Shown here: positions 10,790-21,324 of the stretch, in pieces
Position numbering within the stretch: position 1 is the first letter of the stretch
Layout of the letters: each line of letters begins with the position of its first letter
Source of the DNA: Chara braunii
Lineage: Eukaryota > Streptophyta > Charophyceae > Charales > Characeae
Assembly (NCBI GenBank): GCA_003427395.1
Contig: BFEA01000091.1
Coordinates: forward strand, 2,889,425-2,953,424
DNA length: 64,000 bases
Direction: 5' to 3'
The notes under the pieces: model-generated
Databases searched by the model: none
What the model was told of the DNA's origin: nothing
What the model saw: the letters and a program-made list of their open reading frames with translations, nothing else
Program-made: the position numbers and the translations under genes

Positions 10790-11505
10790 TTGCACTTTTT
10801 AACGACCACTTCATGCCCCAACTAAAACTTTAGATGAGCAAAGATATTTACCATTACGCACCGGGTTCAAAGCTACTTAACTAAAATGATTGACGCTACT
10901 ACCTTTAAAAAATAGCATTGTGCGGATGCGAATTCACAATGTTTTGGCATGCAACATGATTCAGATAAAAAAAACTAAAAGTTAAAAAGTTACTTATTCC
11001 TATGAAAACAAACTGGAAAGAGTTAGTTTTTATTTTTTGTTCATATATCTAAAAAACAATACAAAATAGTCACATCAAAATAAAAATTATCAAACTTTGA
11101 ACAAATTGTTGTGGCCAACGAGCGGTACACGGTTGGTAAACAAATACATACCAAGTGGTTTGATAACATGAGTATATGCAAAGCACATACCAAGTTATAT
11201 GAACCATTTATCTTTTACTCTTGTTTTCTCATTTCCTTTTCACATTTTTGACTACTCGTACACAACGGTAAATTTCCCACAGTTAAAAACTATTAAATCG
11301 AATCCAATTACAAAAGCAAAATTTGCAACATTTTGATTAAGAATTTGAGCAATACAACAAATATATGAGCACAGTGACTTTGTGCAAGCATGAAACACGT
11401 AGATTGAGCAATACTCTATATGGTAGATGTGACCACTGTCACTTATTCCAAATGCTATTTCAAGTTATTTATTTGAATATTTCCTTCATACTGGAGAGGT
11501 CTAAG
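10790..11505. other. Non-coding, AT-rich
   Basis: Nothing recognisable. Confidence 0.5.
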
Positions 11506-11512
11506 AATCATT

Positions 11513-11585
11513 CGACCTAACTCAATTGGTTAGGCACGCAAACGTCATTCGAGAGGTTGTGGGTTCGATCCCTATGGCCGCCTGT
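11513..11585 (+). mobile_element. tRNA-derived SINE head, divergent subfamily
   Basis: CTAACTCAATTGGTTAGGC (box A region) is followed about 35 bases later by GTGGGTTCGATCCC (box B), very close to the head of the SINE at 2,630. The downstream body differs from that family, so this is a related subfamily or a recombined copy; its 3' end is not clear. Confidence 0.6.
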
Positions 11586-12058
11586 GGAATGCATAGTGCC
11601 AACTAATTGGGATAGTCATGTAGATCCTTCCCAATCGGTATTGGTAAGGTCCTCAGTCAACACGGTGTGAGTACGCGTGTGAGTGGGTTACGTGTAGTGT
11701 GTGCGAGAGTGTTGGCTTTAATCATTACTGTTAGTGCGGGAAGGCGAAAAGGAAGGCAAAATTATTGGCAAATACTCGGTTATGTGTTAGCCGATCCCCA
11801 CCGGTGGCCCCTACCTTACACCTTAACCGCTAAGGCAAAGGGGCAAACACGCCGTTACCTTCCTCCACCGAAGAGAGGTAGATATAGATTTAGTAGTGAG
11901 GATTGTTCGGTTCAAACTCATGCGGTTACAAGACTCTTTTGATATTTGTCCATGTGGAAAAAGACTTACCATATGCAAGGGAAATGATTTTTTGTTTTTT
12001 AATGTGGCCCGATGGACCACTGACCAGATAGTAAAATGATCAAGTCCGTCAGACCAAA

Positions 12059-12312
12059 GTTTTTTTTTTTTTTCCCCTTCTTTTTTATTGCTCTCTCAGT
12101 ACTTGTACTACTACTAATCATAATATTATGAGAGATTTTGTAGTAGTGACAACTATGTTCAACCATGTTCACGATAGAACATGCGAGAGTTGCAGGGACC
12201 TGCAGGTGCGAGATACCGGCCAAGGGACGACCGGTAGCATCAGGGATCATGCCAACAAGACTAATCCCTGCACCTCCCCTCTTGTCCCCTCCCCTATGCT
12301 TAATGTCGATCG
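12059..12312 (-). mobile_element. SINE copy (5' truncated, inverted)
   Basis: Read on minus, the body matches the 2,630 SINE: GGGGACAAGAGGGG, TGATGCTACCGG, GGCCGGTATC and CTCGCATGTTC occur in the same order. It ends in an A-rich tail, seen as T-run 12,059-12,074 on +. The tRNA head is missing, as expected for incomplete reverse transcription. Confidence 0.65.
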
Positions 12313-12714
12313 GGGGATTCATTTTAACTCGCAAAAAAATTATGAAAACATTAACTTTTCAAGATGGAATAATATGTTAAACGACCAGCATGTTCAAGCC
12401 TCTTTTCCCAACGCTGCCTTCTGCGACGCGCTTATCGTTATCGAACTCAATGGCATCAAGTCGAATTACTTTCCCTGTTGGACTAGCCTTTTCTGTTCAA
12501 TATGAAGGACGCTGCTTGCTAACCACCGCATTCGAGCAAAGGAATGGGGAATTGTACTGCTGTTAAAGAAGGAGCTGCAAAAGGCTTCAGAATGCCTAGT
12601 GGGAAAAGGCAGGTGGCAAGTCGCATGCCACAATAGTATGAACATCTTTGGGAATCAGATAAAAAGACACATCCTGCTCGAACAGGCTAGCGCTCTAAAA
12701 ATTAGAGGTTGAAT

Positions 12715-12741
12715 GTTGAAGAGAGGATTAGCATGACCTCT
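12715..12741 (+). repeat. Extra partial U6 segment just upstream of the U6 pseudogene
   Basis: GAAGAGAGGATTAGCATGACC resembles the central U6 segment AGAGAAGATTAGCATGGCC. It keeps the AGC triad that the downstream copy has lost. This suggests a partial tandem copy or a template switch. Confidence 0.45.
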
Positions 12742-12743
12742 TC

Positions 12744-12842
12744 GTCCTTCGGGACATCCGTTAGAATTGGAACGATACAGAAAGAAGATTAACATGGCCC
12801 TGCGCAAGGATGATAGACATACGTTGAGAAATCGTCCAAATA
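12744..12842 (+). pseudogene. U6 snRNA pseudogene 2 (near full length)
   Basis: U6 RNA forms the catalytic core of the spliceosome. The copy has the 5' stem-loop GTCCTTCGGGAC, then ATCCGTTAGAATTGGAACGA, the ACAGAGA region, TGCGCAAGGATGA, and 3' TTGAGAAATCGTCCAAATA. Three changes hit essential sites: ACAGAGA reads ACAGAAAGA, the AGC triad reads AAC, and one C is missing in GGCCCC. The end is not a T-run terminator. I see no plant upstream sequence element or TATA box at the fixed spacing used by U6 genes, so I call it a pseudogene. Confidence 0.8.
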
Positions 12843-12849
12843 TAAAAAG

Positions 12850-14960
12850 CGGGGGTTAATAAAAAACGAAAAAGGACAATGACCTCGCATACTGACTAAA
12901 CGGTCCCAAAAAATAACAAAAATTTGAAACAAAACCCTACTTTTCTCGTAATTGTATGTAAGTTTAGAAAAAGAACGCATTTTCCTTCTAATGTGTAGAA
13001 TTTGTGCGAATGTCCACACCAGTCCACAAAGGGTTTCTTTCTCATAAAAATATTTTTTTTATTATTATTTTTTCATATTATATTTTCTTCAAACTGCATA
13101 GAACCTAATGCATATTTTTTCTCATGCTGAAACGGAACATTGCTTACTTCGTGTACAACATTTATGTAAAATATTGCGGGGCTTTGACTAAGATTTATTC
13201 CCGAACATGTTTTTCAACAAAACGTCAATAACTTATTAAGGAGGTTTGACCCCAAAAGAGGTTGAAGCACATCTTTGAAGTCCTATAGATTACAGCCACT
13301 CACGGGGTCTAGCACCACACTATTCGTCAATTGGACAACATAAAAAATATTGCAGTGTATCTTTTAATTTTCTAGCGGCAGATTCATTCCTTTGTTGCAC
13401 ATTTGGTGAGCAGTGAGCAAGGCCCATAGTAGTAGGAACTCTTTAAAAACTTTGAACTTCATCACTCGACCTTGCCGCCTCACAAGGTCAAATCATTTTA
13501 TTTGATACCATCCCCCCGCCCTCCCCCGCCCCCAAAAGAGAAGAAGGAAAAAACACTGCAGCAACAGTACGATGAGAGAAGGAACCCTGAAAAATGCGCT
13601 TGTATTATAAGAATGTCGTTCTAATCACGAACTTTGTAAACTTTCGCAAGAACGATGTGAAAACCATTTTTTATTTATTTATTTTTTCAAAAGAGTGTTG
13701 TCATAACTTATATAATGTTGGTAACAACCCCCAGTGTCCCTCACATCTTATGCTGCAGTCATTTGGGAAAAGATTTGTAGGGCTGGTATAAAATTTTAAG
13801 AAAACCTCAATCGCCATTCGTTCCAAATTCTCTAGGATCCTCACGATAGTCCTTGGAACTCTATAGTTCAATTATAGTCCTTGAAAATACTAAGGGCATA
13901 CCTCATGGAGAAATAAAAAACCGAATCGGTAATTTTATACCACCTTTGGAGGTGGTCTAAAAAGAGGTCCTCTCGCAGCCCTGTAGGCTGCTAACAAAAG
14001 GTTCAGCAAAGAAGTACATTTCATTTGGGTAGTGATCCTATCCAATGTGCCCTGAAAACTGCCTCAAATTTAAGTATTTAAGGTCATCAGGTCCCTGTGT
14101 GAGTATGCCCTAAGTTTGTGTTTAGTTTGAAATCAAGCTCACTTGGTAAAAATGGTAAACACAACAGACTCAATATCACAACACCATCAGCAATACTCAT
14201 GCACCTCCGTCTAATCGACCGCCTCCGCCTGCGTGTGTGCGCAATGCGTATCATAACGAGCAGCACACACAACTTGACTATGTCTATACTGTCTACGTGC
14301 CTGCTCACCTTTATATGCGTTAATTTCACAAAACTACCTGTTAAGCACTACTTTACACAACGACCAATTGAGGTTATCCTGAAGCTACGGTCTTCTTCAC
14401 TGAAACACAACGCTTGATGATTATAGTCGTATCTGGACTGACAATTGCACCTAATACAACCATACTGACGCTCTAAGGTGACGACGATAGTCGCAAACCC
14501 ACTCCCTAACCTCATTCTAAATTGAACTCGCAGTCCATTTCCCAAGAAACTTGGTCTCAAAGCTTATCACAAGGTCAGTTCCTAATCTCTACCTTTTTTG
14601 CCCTAATAAAACGTACGATCATTATACCTATACTTGGGGTTCTTTGCGTCTAGATGCAGCAATACTGCCCGTACGTTGTATTCGTGTCAAGACCGTAGTC
14701 CAGGATCTGGTCCCAAACCCGCATTTGAACCTCCTTCTGATCTCATCTCCTCTATGCTGTTAGTCTCACGTGGTCCATCATCAACCTGCATCTATTTATG
14801 AGCCTACCGTGGTGGGGACCCAATCCCTACTAGCCCGACTCTCAATGTGATCCTACCCTAGCCTTACTTACAAGATTGGTCACAAGCATGAACGTGAACC
14901 TTCATACCGATCCCCATGCTAGTTTAAGACCCCTCATCCATACCACGCCCCAAAGCTACC
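12850..14960. other. Non-coding region
   Basis: No supported gene, RNA gene or mobile element was recognised. Confidence 0.45.
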
Positions 14961-14965
14961 TAGTT

Positions 14966-15104
14966 ATGAACCTGGTCCCAATCTCGATTTTAGAAGTGGT
15001 TCCCAACCTACTCCAAACCTGTACGCACTGCTTCCGATCTAATATTTGTATCACAATCTAATTATGAACCTGGTCCCAATCTCAGTTTTTAAAGTGGTTC
15101 CTAA
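14966..15104 (+). repeat. Direct repeat pair, GAACCTGGTCCCAATC family
   Basis: A block of about 45 bases starting TTATGAACCTGGTCCCAATCT occurs at 14,966-15,008 and 15,061-15,103. Diverged inverted versions lie at about 18,712-18,770. It is an unknown interspersed repeat. Confidence 0.6.
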
Positions 15105-15600
15105 AAAGGACATCTTTTGTTTCTCTATAAATCCCCTACCAATGCTACCTTATCGTCGCCAAATGTTTGACTCCTGTCGACTTGTTAGAAACATGGCATG
15201 ACATATGGCAAAACTCCTACCCATACGACCTGCCTCCTCGCCACAACACTGTTGAAACGCGAAAACAGCGAACGCATCTTCCCCCAAAACTGGTCTGGAT
15301 GCATTCCTTGTTATTCACAACAGTACTGTATGCATCTTGCCATTCTCTGCGGGAAGATACGCTCTTATACTTCTTTCCTTTCGACAGTGGTGTGGCGAGG
15401 TCCAACGTTAAACATGGTTAGTTGTGACACACTTCTGGTCTGATGTAGAGTCCGATTCCCCCGCAGCCCCTCACCACCGCCGCAAATTCTAAGACTATTA
15501 TGCATACATCATATTATAGCATGTACATGATATACATTTACTTCATTTGATTCATTTCTTAAATCATAAATCTTGCAAAAACTCGGAGCATGTACTTCAA

Positions 15601-15703
15601 ATTATAGCGTACAACACGTTACATTCAAATACAACTTCCATTATAGCACATTACATTCGAATACAACTTCCATTATAGCACGTTGCGTTCGAATACAACT
15701 TCT
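15601..15703 (+). repeat. Three tandem units of about 32 bp
   Basis: ATTATAGC ... TTCGAATACAACTTCC is repeated with starts at 15,601, 15,640 and 15,672. The first unit carries a 7-base insertion. Confidence 0.75.
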
Positions 15704-16284
15704 ATAATAACTGTACATTATACATCGTATCCATACCTGATCTAGAGCCCGGTCCCAATACTAGAGTTTGACAACCACCGTCTTCCCACGAACATACGCC
15801 ACACCCTGATAATCATTGTATACGACCTATATTTCAGCTTAGATACATCCTCAATGAGGACGCTTCGTGTTCGGGGGAATACGCGAAGTACCTTTTGAGA
15901 ATTCGAATGAGCCCATAGGAGATGTTACCAGCCTCGCGACATGGGCCATCATGGCTCCTTTGGACGCCCCGTTCCAAGCCTCCGAAATTTTGGAAACGGC
16001 ACGATCGCATTCTCGACTTGACAGATAAAAGGCTGCCATGCACTGGTGGAGTATGCAACAAATTTGAACCAAAAACATCATTATGTCAAATCTGTACATT
16101 TACTTTCCAACAAATTGAAAAATGCAATTATGTGAAAGGAAATCACACTAGTTCAGGTCGAAACAATGTGGCGGAGATTGCTAAAAGACTGATGCAGAGA
16201 ACATGGTCAAAACATATAAAGTGTGTCCTCAGAAAAAAAAAGATTATGTTCAGGCACAAACATCTATATTCTTTTGAGATTCCC

Positions 16285-16357
16285 GGGAAAAACGAGAAAT
16301 GAAACCGCGACTTCTGGCGTGACAGACCAGCACTCTAACCAACTAAGCTATTTTCCC
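16285..16357 (-). pseudogene. tRNA-Asp(GTC)-like sequence, degenerate
   Basis: On minus, 73 bases fold as a cloverleaf: acceptor GGGAAAA with TTTTCCC, D arm GCTTAGTTGGTTAGAGT, anticodon arm CTGGT-CTGTCAC-GCCAG (anticodon GTC, Asp), and a weak T arm around GCGGTTTCATTTCTCG. The T loop lacks TTCRA, so box B is poor and expression is doubtful. The layout resembles plastid trnD-GUC, but a SINE head is equally possible because a related 3' part occurs at 5,920-5,953. Confidence 0.5.
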
Positions 16358-16361
16358 ATCT

Positions 16362-16404
16362 GGGTAAGACAAGGCACTCTACCAACTAACCTAATTACCC
16401 ACAT
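16362..16404 (-). repeat. Second, truncated tRNA-like head in tandem with the tRNA-Asp-like sequence
   Basis: On minus, GGGTAATTAGGTTAGTTGG and TAGAGTGCC repeat the acceptor and D-arm pattern of the neighbour. It lacks an anticodon 3' half and a T arm. Confidence 0.45.
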
Positions 16405-16419
16405 GTGGTATTCCCGATC

Positions 16420-17870
16420 TAAACTTTTAGGTTAGTCGTCCTAATGGACATGTAGGTTATACCTCGTCACTGGTTTTTCATGCTGACCTATCGAAGGTTT
16501 ATAGTCTTTGCTAGGTGTTTTTATTTATGTACTACTGACCATCAATGTATTTGGAGTCGTTTTAGCTGTACACAAAAGTCGTTTAAAATACATAGCGGAT
16601 GTGGCCCCGTCAGCATGTCCGATTCCTATTTTAGCTATTTCAATGTCTATTACCAAGTCTTCATTCAGCTTTAAGTCTAATCACAACAGTGCTACAGCTG
16701 CAGATTGGCAAAAAAAAAAACACGAGAAATGCAAAAAAAAAAAAAGGCAGATTGGAGACGGAAAAGTGGAAGAGGCAGCAGCATGCAGGTGCGTCGGTGG
16801 TTTGAAAAGACATGGGGCCGAGGCAACAAGCTCGCAAAGATTGGCCTAACCAACAAGCCGATCCTAACTCCGTGACTCAGCAAGTACGGCAGGGAGGCAA
16901 TTGTCCAGCAACATGATTAAGAACGGAGAGGAGGTAGAAGATAAGGGATGGGAGCAGCTAGAGGGAGGTCGTCTTAGCTCCGGCCCCCCCAGGATTCTTG
17001 TACTACGCCACCGTAGGCCAACAAGGGGTGGAAGGTGGGTGGGGGTTGGTGGAGGGTGAGTTCCGGTCGGAGGGAGAACAAAGGTTAACGGAGACGCTAA
17101 TTTTCAGACCACTTGTCATGCCATTTATAAGAAAACCAAAGGGTCATTTTATTCAACTTGCCACCAAGACCATACTAACTGCAAAAACAAATCCAAAAAA
17201 AAAAAACAAAACGGAGGGAAGGTCCCACCAGCCGTGCAGGCTGGGTTCCAGACCGTAATTGCTGTAGGTCTGTGTAATAGAATAGAAGAGTGGCTCGTCT
17301 AGGAAGCCCGCCCCAGGCATTCCGCACGGGTGAGGCTGTACTCTAAACTGGCGGATACAGTTGGTAATTAAAAAAAAAAAAGCTTGCCCTTCATATGAAG
17401 AAGATCCATGTGTATAGTGTGCTTATCACTTTGCTGCAACATCAACCAAACCGCAATTAGGTGAGCAATTTACTGCAGCATACGCTCAACCCTTTTATCT
17501 TCTTTGAAAGTCCAATTACGTGTCTGCTTTGGAGTTCGACATTTTGTTTATAGCTCTGAGTAACGTTTATGCCTTCTGCATGCTGCATGGTCGAAGAATA
17601 AATCTTAGTCAAAACCCTTGGACGCAGCAAATGCAGGTCTCGAGTACCCCGTTCCTGTTGCACAACACTAAAAAAATGTGCAACCGTCTGAATAATTGCT
17701 GGGCTGGATTCATTTATTTGGTAAAGTGTTTGTAGCCACTATGGATTTTGACGAGTCTGGGACCATCTAACGCCCGATTTTTGAGAAAGTAAACAACTCT
17801 CGAGTGTTGCTAGTATCTGGGGCGTTTGATAGTACTCTCAAAATTTGGAGAGCACATAGCCTGTAAAATT
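16420..17870. other. Non-coding region
   Basis: A-runs lie at 16,710-16,745, 17,195-17,206 and 17,369-17,380. No gene is supported. Confidence 0.45.
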
Positions 17871-17874
17871 CGTC

Positions 17875-17939
17875 GTTGGCTCATCCTCTGTGATGAATTC
17901 AGTTTTTGGAAGAGGTTGGCTCATCCTCTGTGATGAATT
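17875..17939 (+). repeat. 25-bp exact direct repeat, 40-bp period
   Basis: GTTGGCTCATCCTCTGTGAT with the following GAATT is present at 17,875-17,899 and 17,915-17,939 without differences, suggesting a recent short duplication. Confidence 0.8.
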
Positions 17940-18370
17940 ATGTTGGGGCTGACCTCTTTATTCACTTCATTTAGTTGTCTGCTAGCAATTACTGGCAGTC
18001 TCTCTCTAAGAGTGACCTGTCTAAGAGTGAGCAACAAATGCCAACAAAATGGCCGACACTCAATCGGTGACAACCCTCTGTCCATTCCCAATGTCACCAC
18101 CACTCGTTATTTTTTCCCCTCCATCTCTCCTTTTTCGTTTCTTCGTCTCCTCATCCCCCTACTGTACGTATACCACTGGGAAACAACCACCAGCATGTAT
18201 CTCCGCTTAACCCAAGGGGCGGGTTTACACCATAGAGCACGCACGAAGCAAAACTTTCGTTGCATCTCAGCATACTGGTGTGTGGCTGGTAAGGCGTTGC
18301 TGGCAGGGGAATATCATCAGTACTAGTGCTGAGCATTGTAGGCAATCACTGCACCTCCCATTCCTTCCCC

Positions 18371-18371
<1 letters not shown>

Positions 18372-18402
<31 letters not shown>
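18372..18402 (+). repeat. Poly-C tract (31 C)
   Basis: An uninterrupted C run; the minus strand is a G run able to form quadruplex DNA. Its length may be unreliable in the assembly. Confidence 0.85.
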
Positions 18403-18406
<4 letters not shown>

Positions 18407-18971
18407 CCTACATTAGCTTTGAAAAATAGGCAACAACGTTCAGTTGACCAACGAGCTTAGCTCAATTAGGACACCCCCAAACATCTCACAGGCCGCCGTT
18501 CGTGTTTTTTTTTTTTCCAGCTGCACCCAATATGTTGGAACTACTAGAGAAATGGTCGTTTTTTCGCGTTAGCCGCCCTCCCCCACCGGAGGCGCCATCC
18601 TACTCCCCGACCACCACCGATAAAGGTGGTGTTGGCGTGAATACCCTCACAAGGGTATTTGCGCGTCTTGGGCCTTAAATTCGTGTTGAGCACAGTGGTT
18701 CCAACGAGGTTGAAAAACTGCAGCAAATTTCGAACGAGTTTAGTAATCGACTTTGGGACTAGGTTCATACATAGATTTAGGAACAGGAATCGGGACGATA
18801 TCGGATAGGAATCGGGACGACGTTGAGACTGGTGTTCAATCAAAAAATTGAAACCAAGGTAAGAGCTAGGTTAGCATTTAGGTTAAGTTTTTTAACATTC
18901 TCAAGAACCACGTTTGCGATTACGTTTTGGACGCATTATAAAACCAACCAACCTTGCCATCGGAGTTGTTC

Positions 18972-19080
18972 CTACCGTCTTCACCCGAATAGAACGCCCG
19001 GTCGTTATCGCTGTATTTGGCGCGATTTTCAATCCATGCAACGATAATCACCGGGCGGTGTAATCATGTGAAGACGGCAG
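18972..19080. mobile_element. 109-bp inverted-repeat MITE, copy 1
   Basis: The left half CTACCGTCTTCACCCG, then AATAGAACGCCCGGTCG and TTATCGCTG, is the inverted complement, with few changes, of the right half ending TAATCATGTGAAGACGGCAG. The arms are about 47 bp, giving a near-complete foldback. It is non-coding. Related copies lie at about 19,505, 21,550 and 22,566. Confidence 0.7.
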
Positions 19081-19504
19081 CTTCGGCACTTCGAGTAGGC
19101 TCTATGATTGGGTCTGCAGCAATCTGCTTGACGTCAGATTGTAACCTGGAAATGGGATAAAGTATCACTAAGGATATATGGGACCACACTTGGGATCGGA
19201 TTGGGGTTGGATTTGGACTCGACCGCGAGGATCTTCACGGTCAGCTCTGGAAACAAGGAAAGAGGTGCGTTAGGGATAATCCTCACGGTCAGCGTATATA
19301 ATTACCGTCTTCTCCCGATCTCAACGCGCCCTGAAAAACCCTGTATAGAAGCTGTCTTTCCGGTCTGGTGCAGCCAAAATGAGTGTGCGTTCTGTTTGGT
19401 GTCAGGCGTAGTTAGTTCCTGGAATGGTCTTATATTTAGCTAAATCCCCGTAGTAAACTTTTAAAGCCAGACGGAACTGCGAACCTGGGTCGTGAACTTC
19501 GAAA

Positions 19505-19602
19505 CTACCGTTTTCACTCGAATAGAACGCACCGTCATTATCGCTGCATGATGACCGAAAGTAATGCCAAATACAGACATGATTACAGGGCGTTAGCCTC
19601 AG
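19505..19602. mobile_element. Same MITE family, copy 2 (right half decayed)
   Basis: The left arm reads CTACCGTTTTCACTCGAATA and GAACGCACCGTCATTATCGC. The right arm is only partly matched (ATTACAGGGCGTTAG). Confidence 0.55.
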
Positions 19603-19669
19603 AACTCGGTTCTTAAGTATGCCCTACGACATGGATCCAGTCATAATCGTGAACCGTCACGATTCTGAG

Positions 19670-19965
19670 GCTTCTGCCTGTTAGCTTATAATTTCATACA
19701 CTCCATCTGATTTTTTATCTCATGAATTTTTTTCCAGACTACTAGTAGGTGCATGCATCAAATACCGAGATTCGCATCAAATACCCCATCTGTTTCCCGA
19801 GATTCGCATCAAATACCCCGCTCATTCCAAACAACTAGTACGTGCAAATCTTTTCTACCTGTTGGCTTATAATTCAGTACGTGCAAATCTTATCTTCTAC
19901 CTGCTGGCTTATAATTCATACACTCCATCTGTTTTTCTATCTCATGAATTTTTTCCTTAAACTCT
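19670..19965 (+). repeat. Complex direct repeats
   Basis: CTTATAATT.CATACACTCCATCTG and TATCTCATGAATTTTTT occur at about 19,683-19,733 and 19,909-19,956. Between them GAGATTCGCATCAAATACC and AGTACGTGCAAATCTT are each repeated twice. Unknown origin. Confidence 0.6.
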
Positions 19966-20815
19966 GCAGTATAATTTTATCATATTTATGTCGTCGGAAC
20001 ATGTCATTGTCATTGGATGAATTCTCTTCTTCCTCTCGATCTTTCTTTTTGAGGGACTCCAAACTAGGGAAAGATCAATGCATGGGGGCTCGTTCCACTA
20101 CTGTCGAAATGTGCAAAACGAGAGCGAATCTTTCGCTAGAACATGGAAACATACACCGTCACGATTTTCGTCTTTCGTGCATGGTTGACATAGAGGAGCG
20201 ACACTCATGTTCGTGGTATTTCTGACGATGTACGCTAACTACCCAATTCTGCTTTTTTTTCTCATTGTTCGGACAAAATCCATTAAGCAATCGCACCAAG
20301 TTACTTTGTTTGTTGTGTGCATATTATACTTCTCGACTTTTATCAGTACGTTGATAAAACACTGGCCGAATCATTAACTAGCAAACATCTCTTTACCCTT
20401 CGCTTACTTATGGAGTGGTGCAAGCATTTTCGATGCAAGGTCCACACCATATTTTCAGCATGTTACGTCTGCATGCGCGTGTCACGTGCACAACTAACAT
20501 CCTACGAGCACGACTCGGAGGTCACCCTTAGATCATCGTCGCCATCGTCACCAGACTGACTTATCATCAAATCCATTCGATTCACAATCGCCGTTTGATT
20601 CGTGATCATCACCACTCGACTTGTGTGATCATCACTCAATTTGTGTGGTCATCATCGTCGTTTCCATTCACCAACATCATCATCGGAACTGTGACCGAGT
20701 AAGGATGAAATAGCCAGTACGTTGAGATGAAACGAAGGACAGCCCTTTCAGAAACTCAATTTTACGAATTCAATTAAGAACAGGCCCAAGTGCCGTTGAC
20801 TGGTGACACAGCCCA
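19965..20815. other. Non-coding region downstream of eS10
   Basis: ATCATC-rich DNA lies around 20,530-20,690. No gene is supported. Confidence 0.45.
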
Positions 20816-20821
20816 CAGGTC

Positions 20822-20862
20822 TTTCTCTCTCTCATCTCTCTCTCCCTCTCTCTCTCCGACTG
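20822..20862. repeat. CT/GA microsatellite downstream of eS10
   Basis: An imperfect (CT)n run on + (GA on the coding strand) lies about 95-135 bp after the eS10 stop, in the likely 3' UTR or just beyond it. Confidence 0.75.
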
Positions 20863-20954
20863 CGTTCTCCGGTACCGGTTATGGACAGCAACTATACTTC
20901 ATCACTTCACCGCCGCAAAAGTCCACGCAGGGAACGAATGCAAAAAACGCCAAT

Positions 20955-21324
20955 TTAAAACTCGCCCGCAGGGGGAGCCCCAGGAGCGGGAGGAGCGCCA
21001 CCGCCGAACCCACCACCACCACCACCGCGGCCAAATCCGCGCCCACGGAAGTCAGGCCTGTACTCTCCTGGAGCACCACCCTTCTCGCCGAAACCACCAG
21101 GACCCCTGGGGGGACCAGATGCACGGTAGCCCTCTCTATCTCCGAAGGACGGGCGATCTCCTCCGCCAAATCTGGGAGGGCCTCTTGGAGGGCGGTCTCC
21201 ACCGGGACCGCCGCCGAGAGGACGTGTCGGCGGCCTTGCAGACTTCTTCAATGTAGCGGGAACAATCTCTGATGGCAGATTCAAGTACGTCCGAAGGAAC
21301 TCGATTCCATCGTTTGTCAAGTAC
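20955..21324 (-). CDS. RPS10: eS10 last coding exon, 370 nt
   Basis: Acceptor TTGTCGTCGCAG|G completes Trp; stop TAA at 20,957-20,955. The first 22 or so residues finish the conserved domain. The remaining 100 are low-complexity Gly/Arg/Pro with GDRP and FGRG motifs ending PPAGEF. Confidence 0.94.

Noticed and set aside
12744-12842. Functional U6 snRNA gene
   Set aside because: ACAGAGA and AGC catalytic motifs are altered, and no upstream element, TATA box or terminator is seen.
20790-21272. Plus-strand frame of 160 codons
   Set aside because: It is antisense to the eS10 last exon, whose GC-rich Gly/Arg/Pro codons keep the opposite frame open.
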